From: Saccharomycopsis fibuligera x Saccharomycopsis cf. fibuligera | Taxonomy: Eukaryota; Ascomycota; Saccharomycetes; Ascoideales; Saccharomycopsidaceae | Assembly (NCBI GenBank): GCA_001936135.1 | Contig: CP012815.1 | Coordinates: forward strand, 1,178,001 to 1,242,000 | Length of the DNA stretch: 64,000 nt | Direction: 5' to 3' | Part shown: piece after piece, positions 41,957-51,858 of the stretch | Layout of the letters: each line of letters opens with the position of its first letter | Numbering within the stretch: the first letter of the stretch is position 1 | Notes under the pieces: model-generated | Told to the model about the DNA's origin: nothing | Seen by the model: the letters and a program-made list of their open reading frames with translations, nothing else | Database searches by the model: none | Made by a program: the position numbers and the translations under genes

Positions 41957-41962
41957 GATAAG
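41957..41962 (+). promoter_or_regulatory. GATAAG site upstream of GLN1
   Basis: A perfect GATAAG lies about 420 bases upstream of the GLN1 start codon. Yeast GLN1 is controlled by GATA factors; whether this copy is used is inferred. A second GATAA occurs near 41671. Confidence 0.4.
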
Positions 41963-42379
41963 CCGGACAAATTATAAAGACTACACCTCTCATAGGATAT
42001 TTCCTGTCCTTTACACTTTCCAATCTACCCCAGTTTTCCAAACAAGTCGTCCATCAGGGCGCTCGAAGAGGAGAGATCAAAAGAGTCAATTTCCCTCTTT
42101 CTTCAATTGTTGACTTGCCCTTTTCCTTACTAAGCAAGCCAAGCTATGTTGTTTGCCATTTTGTATGGGCAAGTTTGCTAACTAGCTTGCACACTGTCTA
42201 GATCGAAAAATCCCTCACCGAGGCACTACACTTGGGGGGTGAGGTGGCTGGGGCGCATCACCAGGCGATGTATTTTAATGGGTGAGTGAGTGAAGGAGTG
42301 TTCCATAATAAAGTCAACAGACAGAGAGTATGCAGCCGGATAGAAAAAGAAACGTCGCTGCCAATAACAGTGGTGCCTC

Positions 42380-42670
42380 GGGGCATTCCATACGCCCACT
42401 ATGGGTACACCCGCAGGTTCGCTGAGCTTTTGGCTGCACTCCCGCAACCTTTCTCTACTTTGGAGGGTGGGGGCATGGGGGTTGAGCTAGTATTGCCTCT
42501 TGTTAGCTGGAGGGTCGTCCCACCGTATATTCGCCCGACCTGTAGGAAGTCTCCTCCATTGCGGTTGTGTGTCCCGCCGTAGCTACCTTAGCCAGCGCTA
42601 ACCGCCGAAGGAAACTATAGGCGGCTAGGCCCGGTGGTCCGGGTGGTTACCCTGATATATCTCACATTGT
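42380..42670. ncRNA. Possible structured non-coding RNA in GC-rich island
   Basis: The island is far richer in G+C than the surrounding AT-rich spacer. It can form hairpins: CCGCC...GGCGG (about 42602-42624), CCCGG-TGGT-CCGGG (about 42630-42643) and GGGT...ACCC (about 42641-42652). On the minus strand a TTTCTTTTT at about 42340-42350 could end a Pol III transcript of roughly 300 bases; on the plus strand no terminator is seen. I tested by eye for RNase P, RNase MRP, SRP RNA, U1-U6 and 5S signatures and could not place it. Strand and identity are open. Confidence 0.25.
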
Positions 42671-43213
42671 GGTTAGACGAATACGGCAATTTGAAAATAA
42701 ACCAAGAAACAAAAATTTAATAACACTGCAATACATGCATTGCATGTAACGCAATAAATGGTCACCCGGCAGCAAAGTATGACCCATACCGCACCCACAT
42801 GTGGGCGCCGAGTCTATTCATCAACCGATAGCTCTGCTGCTCTGCAAATGTCCCACACGACATATGTCAAAAGCTGCATCTGACTGTTGGATCATGCGTA
42901 ATTGATATGGGTATTATGTAATATAAGTGTAACATATCCCGCGCAAACCGTTGTATACCGGGGACCCCCACCCCCTCTAAGAGGTTTCTCCGAGCAGCTT
43001 TCGCTGGTGCGTATACTATACAAGATTTAGTATACCTACAAGCCTGTAGTGGAATAATCGCCAAAGGGTCTGATCTGAATTTAGCATCTACACAACCGTT
43101 GGATCTAATATTTTGGTCTTGTGTCTCGTAGCTCCTGTCTCTTCTCTCGAGTTACTTAATGGCCAATCTGCTTTCGTTCTGTTCTGATAGCAGGCGCAGA
43201 TCTTGGCGTTATC

Positions 43214-43241
43214 AAAAAAAAAAAAAAAAAAAAAAAAAAAA
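43214..43241. repeat. Poly(A) run of 28
   Basis: An uninterrupted A28 run between the GC-rich island and ZAP1. Confidence 0.9.
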
Positions 43242-43774
43242 GCGTGAAACTACGATTTGTAAGTGTCTCGATAAATTTTGATTATATATCGTATTTAATA
43301 CTACATCGGCATCTAATTTAAGAAAATGCCGCTTAAAAATTGTACTTTGTCTCCAAGACCGTTTTCAGATACCATTTGCAATCTTTCAGATAATGAATTT
43401 GGTGTCTTGTGCCGCGCATTGTGTTTTGTGTTTCTAGTAATTAAAAGGCGCAATCAATCTTAACGTATAATTAATGGGTAGCAACATAAGATTGCAAAAC
43501 GAAATTCAATGCAAAATGTAAATAAGAAATTATATACCATAAGAGGATTAGTAACTCAACATACATATAATTCCAAAGGGATAGGAAAGAGGCTGTGAAA
43601 TTATTGTAGTCAAAGAAGTGAAACACTTGTTTAAAGACCATCAAAAGAAGTGAATGAACCCAAAGCAAAGCATGTAAACCAAAACTGCACAATTAAAACA
43701 CGAACAAAAAACAAAAACAAAAAAAAACAAAAAATAAAAAAGGAGAAGAAGAAAAAGAAAACAATTGTCAATTA

Positions 43775-46700
43775 TTAATTTTTATTGCAATCCCCTTTAT
43801 CTTTCACCAGCAACAGTTTCACATTCTTAATTTTTTCCTTCTCATGTTTCAACATATGATTTTCTAACTGTTGCATCTTGTCAAAACTTTTGACACACAT
43901 TGTGCACTTGAACTTTTTCTCATGGATTTTCATATGCTTAGCCAAATTACTACTCTCACTAAACCGCTTATTACAACCAGGAAATTTACAAGCTAATGGT
44001 TTTTCCCCTGTATGGGTCCGAGTATGAATTGATAATGATGACGAAGTGGCAAACTTTTTACCGCAAATTTTACAACTAAATGGTTTTTCACCACTGTGCA
44101 CTCTTTTATGCTGTAAAAGCATGGTTTCCACAGAAAAGCAATGCCCACATTCTTCACACTTGTATGGCTTATGTTTGGTATGAACATGTAAGTGTCTAAC
44201 AATTTTTTGTCTTTGATTAAATGTTCTGCCATGTCTTTCACAATTTTCCCAATTGCAAACATATTTTGACTTTCCGGAGCCAATATGATCGTTGATTATA
44301 TGGTCAGTTAATTCCGTCGTGTTTTTAAATCTCATATCGCAATGTTTGCCATTGTCACACCAGCAACACACATTTTCGTCATGCAACATAAATTGCTGCT
44401 GATCTGGGTTTTCTGCTTTAAACGTTACTGAAGAATCATTAAATTTACCCAAACTTTCAGTTAAAGATGGTTTAGTGGTGTCATTAGGAAATAAAAGAAC
44501 TGAGTTGACGTTACTATCAGCGCTTTTTCTAGGAGCGTGCATACTGTTGACATGATTAAATAATGAGACTAAATCATTGCTTTGATAATCACAGTTACTC
44601 CATTCACAACCAAAGTCGGTGACAGAATCAAGCAACGAATTATTACTCTTACTATTGTTAATCTCAGCAATGTTGGTGTCTGAGGATAATGAGTCCAAAA
44701 GTTTCTGAAATTCTGCTTCGCTACTGCCGGAAATAATGTTTGCGTTGTAAGAAGGAAACAAATGATCCTTAATGATGTGCTTTTTGAAGAACCGAGGATC
44801 CACCGTAGTTTTACAATTATCCCACTCGCAGATTTGTTCAAGATCATTAACGTTCAGCTTTGTTTTCACCTTTTTTCTCGGAAGGTTATCATTGTTAGCA
44901 TCACTGTTTCCTCTTTTATTAGAATCTGTATATGGCGTTTGAGCATCGGCACTAGTCGAGAAGTTGGCTTCTTGTGCTTCGTATATGCTGGAGTTATTAT
45001 TTGAGCTTATAACATTATTAAAATTGCTTGGAGATTGATTAAAACTATTGACTTTACTAGTTTCCATAAATTTCAACAAATCATCGGTCGCTTTTTCCAT
45101 TGTGGGCACAAAATAAGGGTTGCTAGAGTTTCCGACATTAATACTAGAATTTGTTGGCTGTTTCTGTTGCTGATGTTGATTGACAGTATTTAAGGGAATA
45201 TCCTGTACGCTATTGTTTAATTGTGAGTTGATAGTTCTGTTTATAGTCCCAACATTGTTTAAAGGCTGCTTATTGCTTTGAAGATTATTCCAATACAGAA
45301 ATCCGTTCGCCGCATCACCATTATTCTGCACTGCACAATCATCGTGGCACGAAACACACTTCAACTCATTCGTCATGGGGTTCAAGATGAATCTGTCGTG
45401 CACATTTTCACTATTCACTAAATAGCCCCCCATATCTTGATTTCTCGTTAGCCTTTTTGTAGAAACATTGCTTGGATGATTATTATTACTAATATTATTG
45501 CTGGTTGTTGAATAATCGGGCGTCGTTGAAGGTGTTTCAATTATTGCTGGCGTAGAGGCAGATGAGATAGATGCTCCAACTGAAGATTTCAACCCTATAG
45601 GATTCCCGTTATGTTCAACTATATGTTGTGGCTGCAGTGGCGGCCGTTGTTGCACATTTTCATGGCTACGAGCTTCATGACAATGGCTATGAGCTTCGTG
45701 AGAATGGCTATAAAACAACGGACAGTTGAAGCTGGAAATTCCATTCAACTGACTTCCCAAGTCACCAGTGCTTGAGCTGAACGTATTTTGATTATCAACA
45801 GAAGCACCATCAGCAGCGTTGATATTTGGAGCTACATTCGTACTGCCAGCACCGCCAGCACTACCGCCACTTTTGCCGGCAGCTCCATGAATAAAGTCAT
45901 CACAAACAAAATCGTTGCAGGAAACGTTATCGCAAAAATCGAAATCAAAGCAAGAGTTCATCAAATCTAGCTCTGCAATTGAGCACTGATGCAAATGATG
46001 ACCTATATTCTGAGAAGAGCTGCCTTCATTAGTACTACTGCTATTGATGCTGCCACCGTTAAGAAAATTTGATATACTAGATTTTGAATCAGCAGGTTGA
46101 AAATTCTGTTGCGCGTCGAAATCACTCTGTCCATCTTTGTACAGGTTTCTATTATTATTTGATGAGCTACCAGAGTTCACTTGATTATGATCCCTATCAC
46201 AGCAGATAGTCACTAGCTGAGGCTCAAAATCCTGCAAATTACTAAAATCTATAATTTTGCTGCTATCAACATTTTTGAACTTGCTTAAATTTATTCCTTT
46301 ACCATTATTGGCATTATTCTTCGTTGACGAGAAGGTGGCATTCCCTTGCTGATTAATCACTGTAATATTCTGATTTTTATTATAAAATGCGTTGTTGTTG
46401 TTGCTGTTATTGTTGTTATTATTATGATTACTACCATCACCAATATTACTGCTATTATTTTGACTTATACCATCAACAGTTATTGCTGAGTCAAATAAAT
46501 CTAGCTGACAGTTAGCAGCTTTATTATTGTGAACATGCCCATGTATATGAGTATGGTCATTATGATTATAAACATGGCCATAAACCATTCTTCCTCCATG
46601 TAATTTGAGTGCACTTTGATTTTTTAACGACTCGATCATCTTTGTCGCAAAATAATTTTTCCTCGAAAGGGTCTCAAAAGAGTCTGACAAAGAAGTGATA

Positions 46701-46984
46701 TGGGACGCTTGATTGATACTCTTGTTGGTATGTGTAACTGTATTGGTATCTGCGCTTGTATTATTATAGTTGTTGTGGCTGTTATCCAAGTGATTATGGG
46801 TTGGTTCAAAGGAACTTGTGCTAAAGATATTCTTTTTGGGGAAACTCAGACCAGCATGCACCGAAGCGTCCAGAGTAGCCAGCGGCGGATCATTAAGGAA
46901 TTCATTTGTCTGGAAATTATGTGCGGCAAACGAGACCAAATAATCATTCACGCTTGCCGGCTTATTGTTGATTATCGGAGGCAT
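43775..46984 (-). CDS. ZAP1: Zinc-responsive C2H2 transcription factor (Zap1/Csr1)
   Basis: The 1069-residue regulator has its zinc fingers in the last third. Two divergent fingers (CEWDNCKTTVDPRFFKKH; CEWSNCDYQSNDLVSLFNH) correspond to the zinc-sensing pair of yeast Zap1. After a spacer come CCWCDNGKHCDMRFKN, CNWENCERHGRTFNQRQ, CEECGHCFSVETMLLQ, CKICGKKFATSSSLSIH, CKFPGCNKRFSESSNLAKH and a final CTMCVKSFDKMQQLENH, eight in all. The N-terminal part is Asn/Ser-rich but carries His/Cys-rich patches (about 133-160, 340-372 and 428-445) like the zinc-responsive activation domain of Zap1. In Candida the homologue (Csr1/Zap1) governs zinc uptake and biofilm matrix. The finger order and paired CxW(x)xC fingers make the assignment firm. 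The start at 46984 is the first ATG in frame. Confidence 0.93.
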   Translation of the reverse strand: MPPIINNKPASVNDYLVSFAAHNFQTNEFLNDPPLATLDASVHAGLSFPKKNIFSTSSFEPTHNHLDNSHNNYNNTSADTNTVTHTNKSINQASHITSLSDSFETLSRKNYFATKMIESLKNQSALKLHGGRMVYGHVYNHNDHTHIHGHVHNNKAANCQLDLFDSAITVDGISQNNSSNIGDGSNHNNNNNNSNNNNAFYNKNQNITVINQQGNATFSSTKNNANNGKGINLSKFKNVDSSKIIDFSNLQDFEPQLVTICCDRDHNQVNSGSSSNNNRNLYKDGQSDFDAQQNFQPADSKSSISNFLNGGSINSSSTNEGSSSQNIGHHLHQCSIAELDLMNSCFDFDFCDNVSCNDFVCDDFIHGAAGKSGGSAGGAGSTNVAPNINAADGASVDNQNTFSSSTGDLGSQLNGISSFNCPLFYSHSHEAHSHCHEARSHENVQQRPPLQPQHIVEHNGNPIGLKSSVGASISSASTPAIIETPSTTPDYSTTSNNISNNNHPSNVSTKRLTRNQDMGGYLVNSENVHDRFILNPMTNELKCVSCHDDCAVQNNGDAANGFLYWNNLQSNKQPLNNVGTINRTINSQLNNSVQDIPLNTVNQHQQQKQPTNSSINVGNSSNPYFVPTMEKATDDLLKFMETSKVNSFNQSPSNFNNVISSNNNSSIYEAQEANFSTSADAQTPYTDSNKRGNSDANNDNLPRKKVKTKLNVNDLEQICEWDNCKTTVDPRFFKKHIIKDHLFPSYNANIISGSSEAEFQKLLDSLSSDTNIAEINNSKSNNSLLDSVTDFGCEWSNCDYQSNDLVSLFNHVNSMHAPRKSADSNVNSVLLFPNDTTKPSLTESLGKFNDSSVTFKAENPDQQQFMLHDENVCCWCDNGKHCDMRFKNTTELTDHIINDHIGSGKSKYVCNWENCERHGRTFNQRQKIVRHLHVHTKHKPYKCEECGHCFSVETMLLQHKRVHSGEKPFSCKICGKKFATSSSLSIHTRTHTGEKPLACKFPGCNKRFSESSNLAKHMKIHEKKFKCTMCVKSFDKMQQLENHMLKHEKEKIKNVKLLLVKDKGDCNKN

Positions 46985-47584
46985 AATTTCACTCTCTCCT
47001 TAGATGTACTCTCTTTGAGGTATTGACTTAATGATGAGTCCTGATCCTATCAAGATGCAACCGGATATAATATACTGTTAAAACCAGCCCAAAACTGTTG
47101 CCTTTTCTCGCCAATTTGATCTCTAAATTCAAAGCTAAAAACTCTTCTCGTCGGACTGCCGAGCAAATCACCTACTCTAGTCAAACTGTCTCGCCGTGCG
47201 CCTATTGCTGGTGTCTTGTGCTATTATGGGCATGTATGTTACTCTGTAACCACAAGGGTTATTTCCTCTTCATCGCCTTCTGCCGCTGATGCGCCCGCAT
47301 TCGAATAGTTACGTCTGTAAATCAGGGTACCCGGAGTATGGCATTGTTATATGAGTCGGGTAACAAATAAAATTTTGATCTTGATCTCAGCTTCGATCTT
47401 TTCGCCAATCGTAAGTTCTGAGAGAAAATTTATTTTTCTCGATGCACTTAATGCAGCTAGTTGCATCATACTGCACCGGCATATTTTCTACAACATGAAC
47501 TGCCAATAAAGAAAAGCTATGAAATTAGCGTCAAAATTGAAAAAAAGAAGCAAAGATATAAAAAACGCATCACAGTTATTGATT
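46985..47584 (-). promoter_or_regulatory. ZAP1 promoter and NUD1 3' flank
   Basis: A 600-base spacer upstream of ZAP1. ACCTCAAAGAG on the minus strand (47011-47021) matches nine of eleven positions of the zinc-responsive element ACCYYNAAGGT and lies only about 30 bases from the start codon. Autoregulation, known for yeast Zap1, is thus possible but the match is imperfect. Nothing else is seen. Confidence 0.35.
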
Positions 47585-50500
47585 TTATTTGAAGAATTGC
47601 TCAAACTCCTTCACAATACTATCTCTTTTTTCTCTTGTTACCAAAATCCCATCAAGATACTTGAGCTTTCTAAACATTGTCAAGATAAGCCCCTGATAGT
47701 AAATTCTTTTCCTGTACGCACTCACATTATTAACTTTTAAGTTTTCTACAAACTTATCATCATTTTCTTCCCAATTCTTTTGCAACTCGCCCTTGAAGAT
47801 ATCTCTGTATATGCTTGCCTTATCCCTTTTCATCATATCCAATTCTTCTTCAAACTGACTAAATTCCAAATCATCATCTTCCAATGCTTCGTCCTGCTTT
47901 AAAATGTCCTTATCATAGTATATATTCATCAAATGGTTTTTGCTTGCAACCTCATAGAACTCTATAGTGATTGGGTTAAATCTCAAGTCGATCCGTTTAA
48001 GATTAGTTAAATATTTGATATCTTCAACCAACTTCTGAAAATTATCAATGTGGTTGAATAGACAATATAATGACTCCAAGGCTAAATATTGGCTAATGTT
48101 AAGAGAAGTGATTCCCATATTTGTAACATTCAACGTCTTTACCGTATTATACTCAGCGACTTGTTTCAATACATTGGCATCAAAGTTTGATGAAGCAAAG
48201 TTTTTAGTAGCCTCATATGCCCCATTAATCAAAAGCTCATCAAGCTTATGTAATTTTGACAAGTTAAAAAGCTCACATTTATTATTGACTCTCAAAACGC
48301 GTAAATTTTTGAAATGTGACAAATTTATTGATTGTAAGCTGTTGTTTCTCAAACTTAGCTTTTTCAACGATCTATGATAACTTGACTCATCAGAGCTCAA
48401 AAGATCAAAAGTAAAGTCCTTAAGAAGATTATTATCAGCTTTTAACAGAATTAGATTCGGTAGGAACTTTACACCATCAATATTATCAATATAATTGTTG
48501 GATAAATTGAGCTCTTGCAAATTCTGAAGATATCTAAACCTCTTCAAGTTTATGACTCCTCGAAGAAAATTGTTGGACAAGTCCAATACCATTAAATATT
48601 GGAAGCTTGAGTTATTCAATGAATTAATATTATTAACCAAGTTTGAAGAGACGTTCAAATATCTTAGATGCACCAAGTTCTTAAATGTTGTGAGCGTTTG
48701 AAAAAAATTGTCAGCAACATCAAGTATTTCAAGATCCTGAAAACTTTTCAATGACAACAAACCATTGAGCTTGTTAGACTGTGCAGAGATGTTATCCACT
48801 TTTGTAGGTAATCCTTCAAAGTTTCTGAGAACGTTTCTGTTGACATTAACAGTTCTCAAATTTGGCAACAAAGTTTCAAAATCTACCAATGATGATAAGT
48901 TTCTGTTTGAGAGATTTACTTCTTTAACCAAATCCCAATTTTTGTTTTTTGGCAACACATCAGTCAAAGTGGAAACCAATTGTCGTTTGCTCGTTGAAAA
49001 AGTAGTTTCAATTTGGGATATATTGGAGACATTTGGCAATTGATTGAAAGTAATGTCATTATTAGCCAAAGTATTGTTATTAGTTGTATTGTTTGAAGCA
49101 ATAAAATCAGTATTACTTTGTGTGTTTGAAACATTTTCGCTAGGGACATAACTGCTGTCGTAAGAACTTTGATTGCGACTAGCGATTGACAAATCAGCAA
49201 TAGCATTTAATGCATGGACATTCTCGTCATCTCGACTACTTGTAAATCCACTTGATTCGTTCTCAACTGAAATAGATTTTTCAACACTTCTATCTCTCAT
49301 GAGCTTTGCTGAAGGCATTCTTGATTCTTTTATCCACTTGTTTTGGTTTTTATCAAAAACCATACCATGCATTTTTTCCGGTATTTCAACTTCACCAGGA
49401 GCAAACTTCAATAGCTTCTTGAAATTTACCTTACCTGCTTGTTGTCTATTTTTGTCGGCAAAATGTTTGTTTTGCTGAGTGACATTTTGACCTCTTACCT
49501 TTTTCAAGCTGCTTTTGCCGGCCATACTTCCTGCAGCGTTTTTGTTACTTTTGTTGGTGTTCTGTTGTGGTTCACTAATTTCATTCATAAAGGAAGCATT
49601 GATATCATAATCGTAATTAGTTTCGCTTGCATCTTGAGGAAGTCCTTCCAACTGAGATTCTTCCAAATCTTGTTCATTAAGAATGTATTTGTTGTTGATA
49701 CTAGAAGCTTTAGAGTGCTCATTGATTTTTTGGTTAAACGGATCAAAATTCTTTATTTTCGGCTCAATAAAGCTTTCCATAAAGTGGTGAGTAATGTTGG
49801 TTGTGTCATTCATTGAATTATCGTACGCTTCTTCATTTTGCTGGTATTCAGAATTAAGTTCCTGGCTATAACTATTTGTATACAAGCTTCCGTGCTCATA
49901 GCTTCCCTGACTTTCGACCCCCCGTTTCATTTGTATGGTATCAAACGTAGACATATTATTTGTAACATCCTGAATCGTCTGTAGTTTTGGGCTCTCGACT
50001 TGAGGATTGTTTGGGTGTCTGAGAATACCCTGACCATTTTTTATATTCAGGGAATTCAAAAAATTATCATAATTTTGGCTTTTCTGGTCCATTCTCACTT
50101 CTCCAGATTGATTTTCGAAAGACTGCAAATCGTCACTGGTATAGCTTCCTGGCTCGCTATAATCTTGTTTTGTCTCTTCTTCGGATTTCAGCTTTTGAGC
50201 GTTTAGAGATTCTTTACTGGAAACTCCTGGCCCACGCTTAATCACGTTGTTGAAAACGTTATTTGCAAATAGTAAATAATCATCTATCTGTTTAGTATTA
50301 TTTGTTTTTACAGACTGTGGAGATCCTTCAAGTGACTTGCCTAAATCTTTGCTCAGAGAGCTGGCTCTTGAATGAGCTTGTCTCTGCAAAAAGTTCCCAT
50401 TATTTTCCTTCTTAATACTTGTTGGACTTGATTGATCAGAAGGAGACTCATTAATGCTTCCTAGTGGAGCTCTAAATCCGGATCTTGATGGTGGCATATT

Positions 50501-51505
50501 GAAAATGTTGCTTTTCGTTGTCTTTTTTCTAATTCTTATACTTTCTTGTCGTTCAGTTTGATCATCTGAGTTGAGGTTCTCAGTGTTTCTGTTTATATTC
50601 TGATGGCTATTGTAAGAGTCTGATCCACTGGGATTATACTGGCCTATAAGATTATCAAATCTCTGCTGCGTGTATGTGTTGTAGTTGTCGCCTGAGAATA
50701 GTTTTAATGGAGACTGTTGTCCACTTTCTACAGAGTTAAATTTTGAGCTTTCCTTAGCAGTGGCAGGCCTTGAATTATATGTTGACACTGCAGTAGACTG
50801 TGTAATGGGTTGGATAATTTTTTCCTCTATATTTGTATGACTAGGTGATCTATTCACAGATGAATCCGGTGTTGTTTTGACATAATTTAATGAACTCGCT
50901 TGAGTATTAGATGTAGCACTATCAGAGCTTGATCTTGTACCTGTTTTTCTTGAAACAGAAAAAATGCTGTCTTTATTGTGGTTGCGATTGTAGTCATTCA
51001 TGTTGGAAACGTCATTGAGTTCTCCCTTTAAATTCTGGGCTTTCAACATTTGAATTTGTCTCATCCAAAGAGGTGCGTTTTCCTTTTCGTTTTCAGCAAC
51101 AACAGAAGGCCTGACTTTAGTTGTATCAAATTTATTACTATCTGCCTGATGCACCACTGTACCCTGATTATTGCTCATATCCAAAATAGATTGAAGATTG
51201 TCAAACTTTGAACTATTGAAAGGATCTTTCCTATTGACTGTACCGATATTCTTAGAAAATGTATTTTGAATCACGCTGCCTCTGTACAGATCAGAAAATG
51301 ACCTCTGACTATTGCCATTTCCATTGTCAAATGTATCTAAACTTGGCGCTGCTTTAGGGTCTGGGTTGTTATCTATTTGTAAAAAGTCAATATTAGCCTT
51401 GTATTTGCCAAAGTTTTGCTGGAAGCTAAACTGCTGATAATCCTCGGGCAAGGTTTCTAAAGTGCCATTTTGAGTCATTTTGAAATAGTAATTAAGGCCC
51501 TTCAA
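47585..51505 (-). CDS. NUD1: Nud1-like leucine-rich-repeat spindle-pole scaffold
   Basis: The 1306-residue protein (S. cerevisiae Nud1: 851) has a long, Ser/Asn/Gln-rich disordered N-terminus with many S/T-P-type sites and short basic patches (about 1-835). A block of leucine-rich repeats follows, from about 860 to 1215 (VKEVNLSNRNLSSLVDFETL; LEILDVADNFFQTL; LMVLDLSNNFLRGV; LQELNLSNNYIDNIDGV). The C-terminus is helical (EALEDDDLEFSQFEEELD; YYQGLILTMFRKLKYLDGI). This is the layout of Nud1/Cdc11/centriolin, the outer-plaque scaffold for the mitotic exit network and astral microtubule anchoring. The extra length lies in the disordered part. The promoter carries forkhead sites and an ACGCGT box. 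The start at 51505 is the outermost Met; a second Met (KMTQNG) is at residue 10. Confidence 0.88.
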   Translation of the reverse strand: MKGLNYYFKMTQNGTLETLPEDYQQFSFQQNFGKYKANIDFLQIDNNPDPKAAPSLDTFDNGNGNSQRSFSDLYRGSVIQNTFSKNIGTVNRKDPFNSSKFDNLQSILDMSNNQGTVVHQADSNKFDTTKVRPSVVAENEKENAPLWMRQIQMLKAQNLKGELNDVSNMNDYNRNHNKDSIFSVSRKTGTRSSSDSATSNTQASSLNYVKTTPDSSVNRSPSHTNIEEKIIQPITQSTAVSTYNSRPATAKESSKFNSVESGQQSPLKLFSGDNYNTYTQQRFDNLIGQYNPSGSDSYNSHQNINRNTENLNSDDQTERQESIRIRKKTTKSNIFNMPPSRSGFRAPLGSINESPSDQSSPTSIKKENNGNFLQRQAHSRASSLSKDLGKSLEGSPQSVKTNNTKQIDDYLLFANNVFNNVIKRGPGVSSKESLNAQKLKSEEETKQDYSEPGSYTSDDLQSFENQSGEVRMDQKSQNYDNFLNSLNIKNGQGILRHPNNPQVESPKLQTIQDVTNNMSTFDTIQMKRGVESQGSYEHGSLYTNSYSQELNSEYQQNEEAYDNSMNDTTNITHHFMESFIEPKIKNFDPFNQKINEHSKASSINNKYILNEQDLEESQLEGLPQDASETNYDYDINASFMNEISEPQQNTNKSNKNAAGSMAGKSSLKKVRGQNVTQQNKHFADKNRQQAGKVNFKKLLKFAPGEVEIPEKMHGMVFDKNQNKWIKESRMPSAKLMRDRSVEKSISVENESSGFTSSRDDENVHALNAIADLSIASRNQSSYDSSYVPSENVSNTQSNTDFIASNNTTNNNTLANNDITFNQLPNVSNISQIETTFSTSKRQLVSTLTDVLPKNKNWDLVKEVNLSNRNLSSLVDFETLLPNLRTVNVNRNVLRNFEGLPTKVDNISAQSNKLNGLLSLKSFQDLEILDVADNFFQTLTTFKNLVHLRYLNVSSNLVNNINSLNNSSFQYLMVLDLSNNFLRGVINLKRFRYLQNLQELNLSNNYIDNIDGVKFLPNLILLKADNNLLKDFTFDLLSSDESSYHRSLKKLSLRNNSLQSINLSHFKNLRVLRVNNKCELFNLSKLHKLDELLINGAYEATKNFASSNFDANVLKQVAEYNTVKTLNVTNMGITSLNISQYLALESLYCLFNHIDNFQKLVEDIKYLTNLKRIDLRFNPITIEFYEVASKNHLMNIYYDKDILKQDEALEDDDLEFSQFEEELDMMKRDKASIYRDIFKGELQKNWEENDDKFVENLKVNNVSAYRKRIYYQGLILTMFRKLKYLDGILVTREKRDSIVKEFEQFFK

Positions 51506-51858
51506 TTATAGAACAATAAATAATAAATTATATTTGCCGTTGCTGGTAACTAGCTTCCGATATTGTATAGAGCCGTAAACAAAAGCAGTTTAAATTATTT
51601 TGACGTTTATTTCTCTTTGGACAGCAGAAAACGTAAACAAAAACACAAAAAACGTAAATAAAAGCACGTGACTTACATTTTCGTTATTTTATGGCTGTGA
51701 TACATGCATTGAATTGCAGTAATACGCGTTTGTAAATTAACAACTCGACAAAACTGTTCATTATAAAAGAAATAAACAAAGAAAAGATCCAACAAAGTTA
51801 AAAACAAAAAACGTAAAATGTAAACTAATAATATTGTCTTTCAAAAGAAAACTTGAAG
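51506..51858 (-). promoter_or_regulatory. NUD1: NUD1 promoter: forkhead sites, E-box and MCB
   Basis: Within 353 bases there are two perfect GTAAACAA forkhead-type sites (51575-51582; 51633-51640), a near copy GTAAATAA (51654-51661), a CACGTG E-box (51665-51670) and ACGCGT, the MBF box (51724-51729). ACGTAAA recurs at about 51631, 51652 and 51809. The motifs are seen directly; cell-cycle control of NUD1 through them is inference. Confidence 0.5.

Larger units (their letters stand above)
41540..43774 (-). other. GLN1 upstream region, including a GC-rich island
   Basis: This 2.2-kb stretch separates GLN1 (starts at 41539) from the end of ZAP1 (43775), both on the minus strand. It holds a TATAAAAT box about 125 bases before GLN1, an A22 run (41815-41836), GATAAG (41957-41962), a GC-rich, hairpin-forming island (about 42190-43050), an A28 run (43214-43241) and A-rich sequence near ZAP1's stop. 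The ATG-containing frames inside the island (such as 42286-42582) do not look coding. Confidence 0.5.

Noticed and set aside
42286-42582. 98-codon frame in the GC-rich island
   Set aside because: Composition is unlike the proteins here, there is no domain, and the region looks more like structured non-coding DNA.
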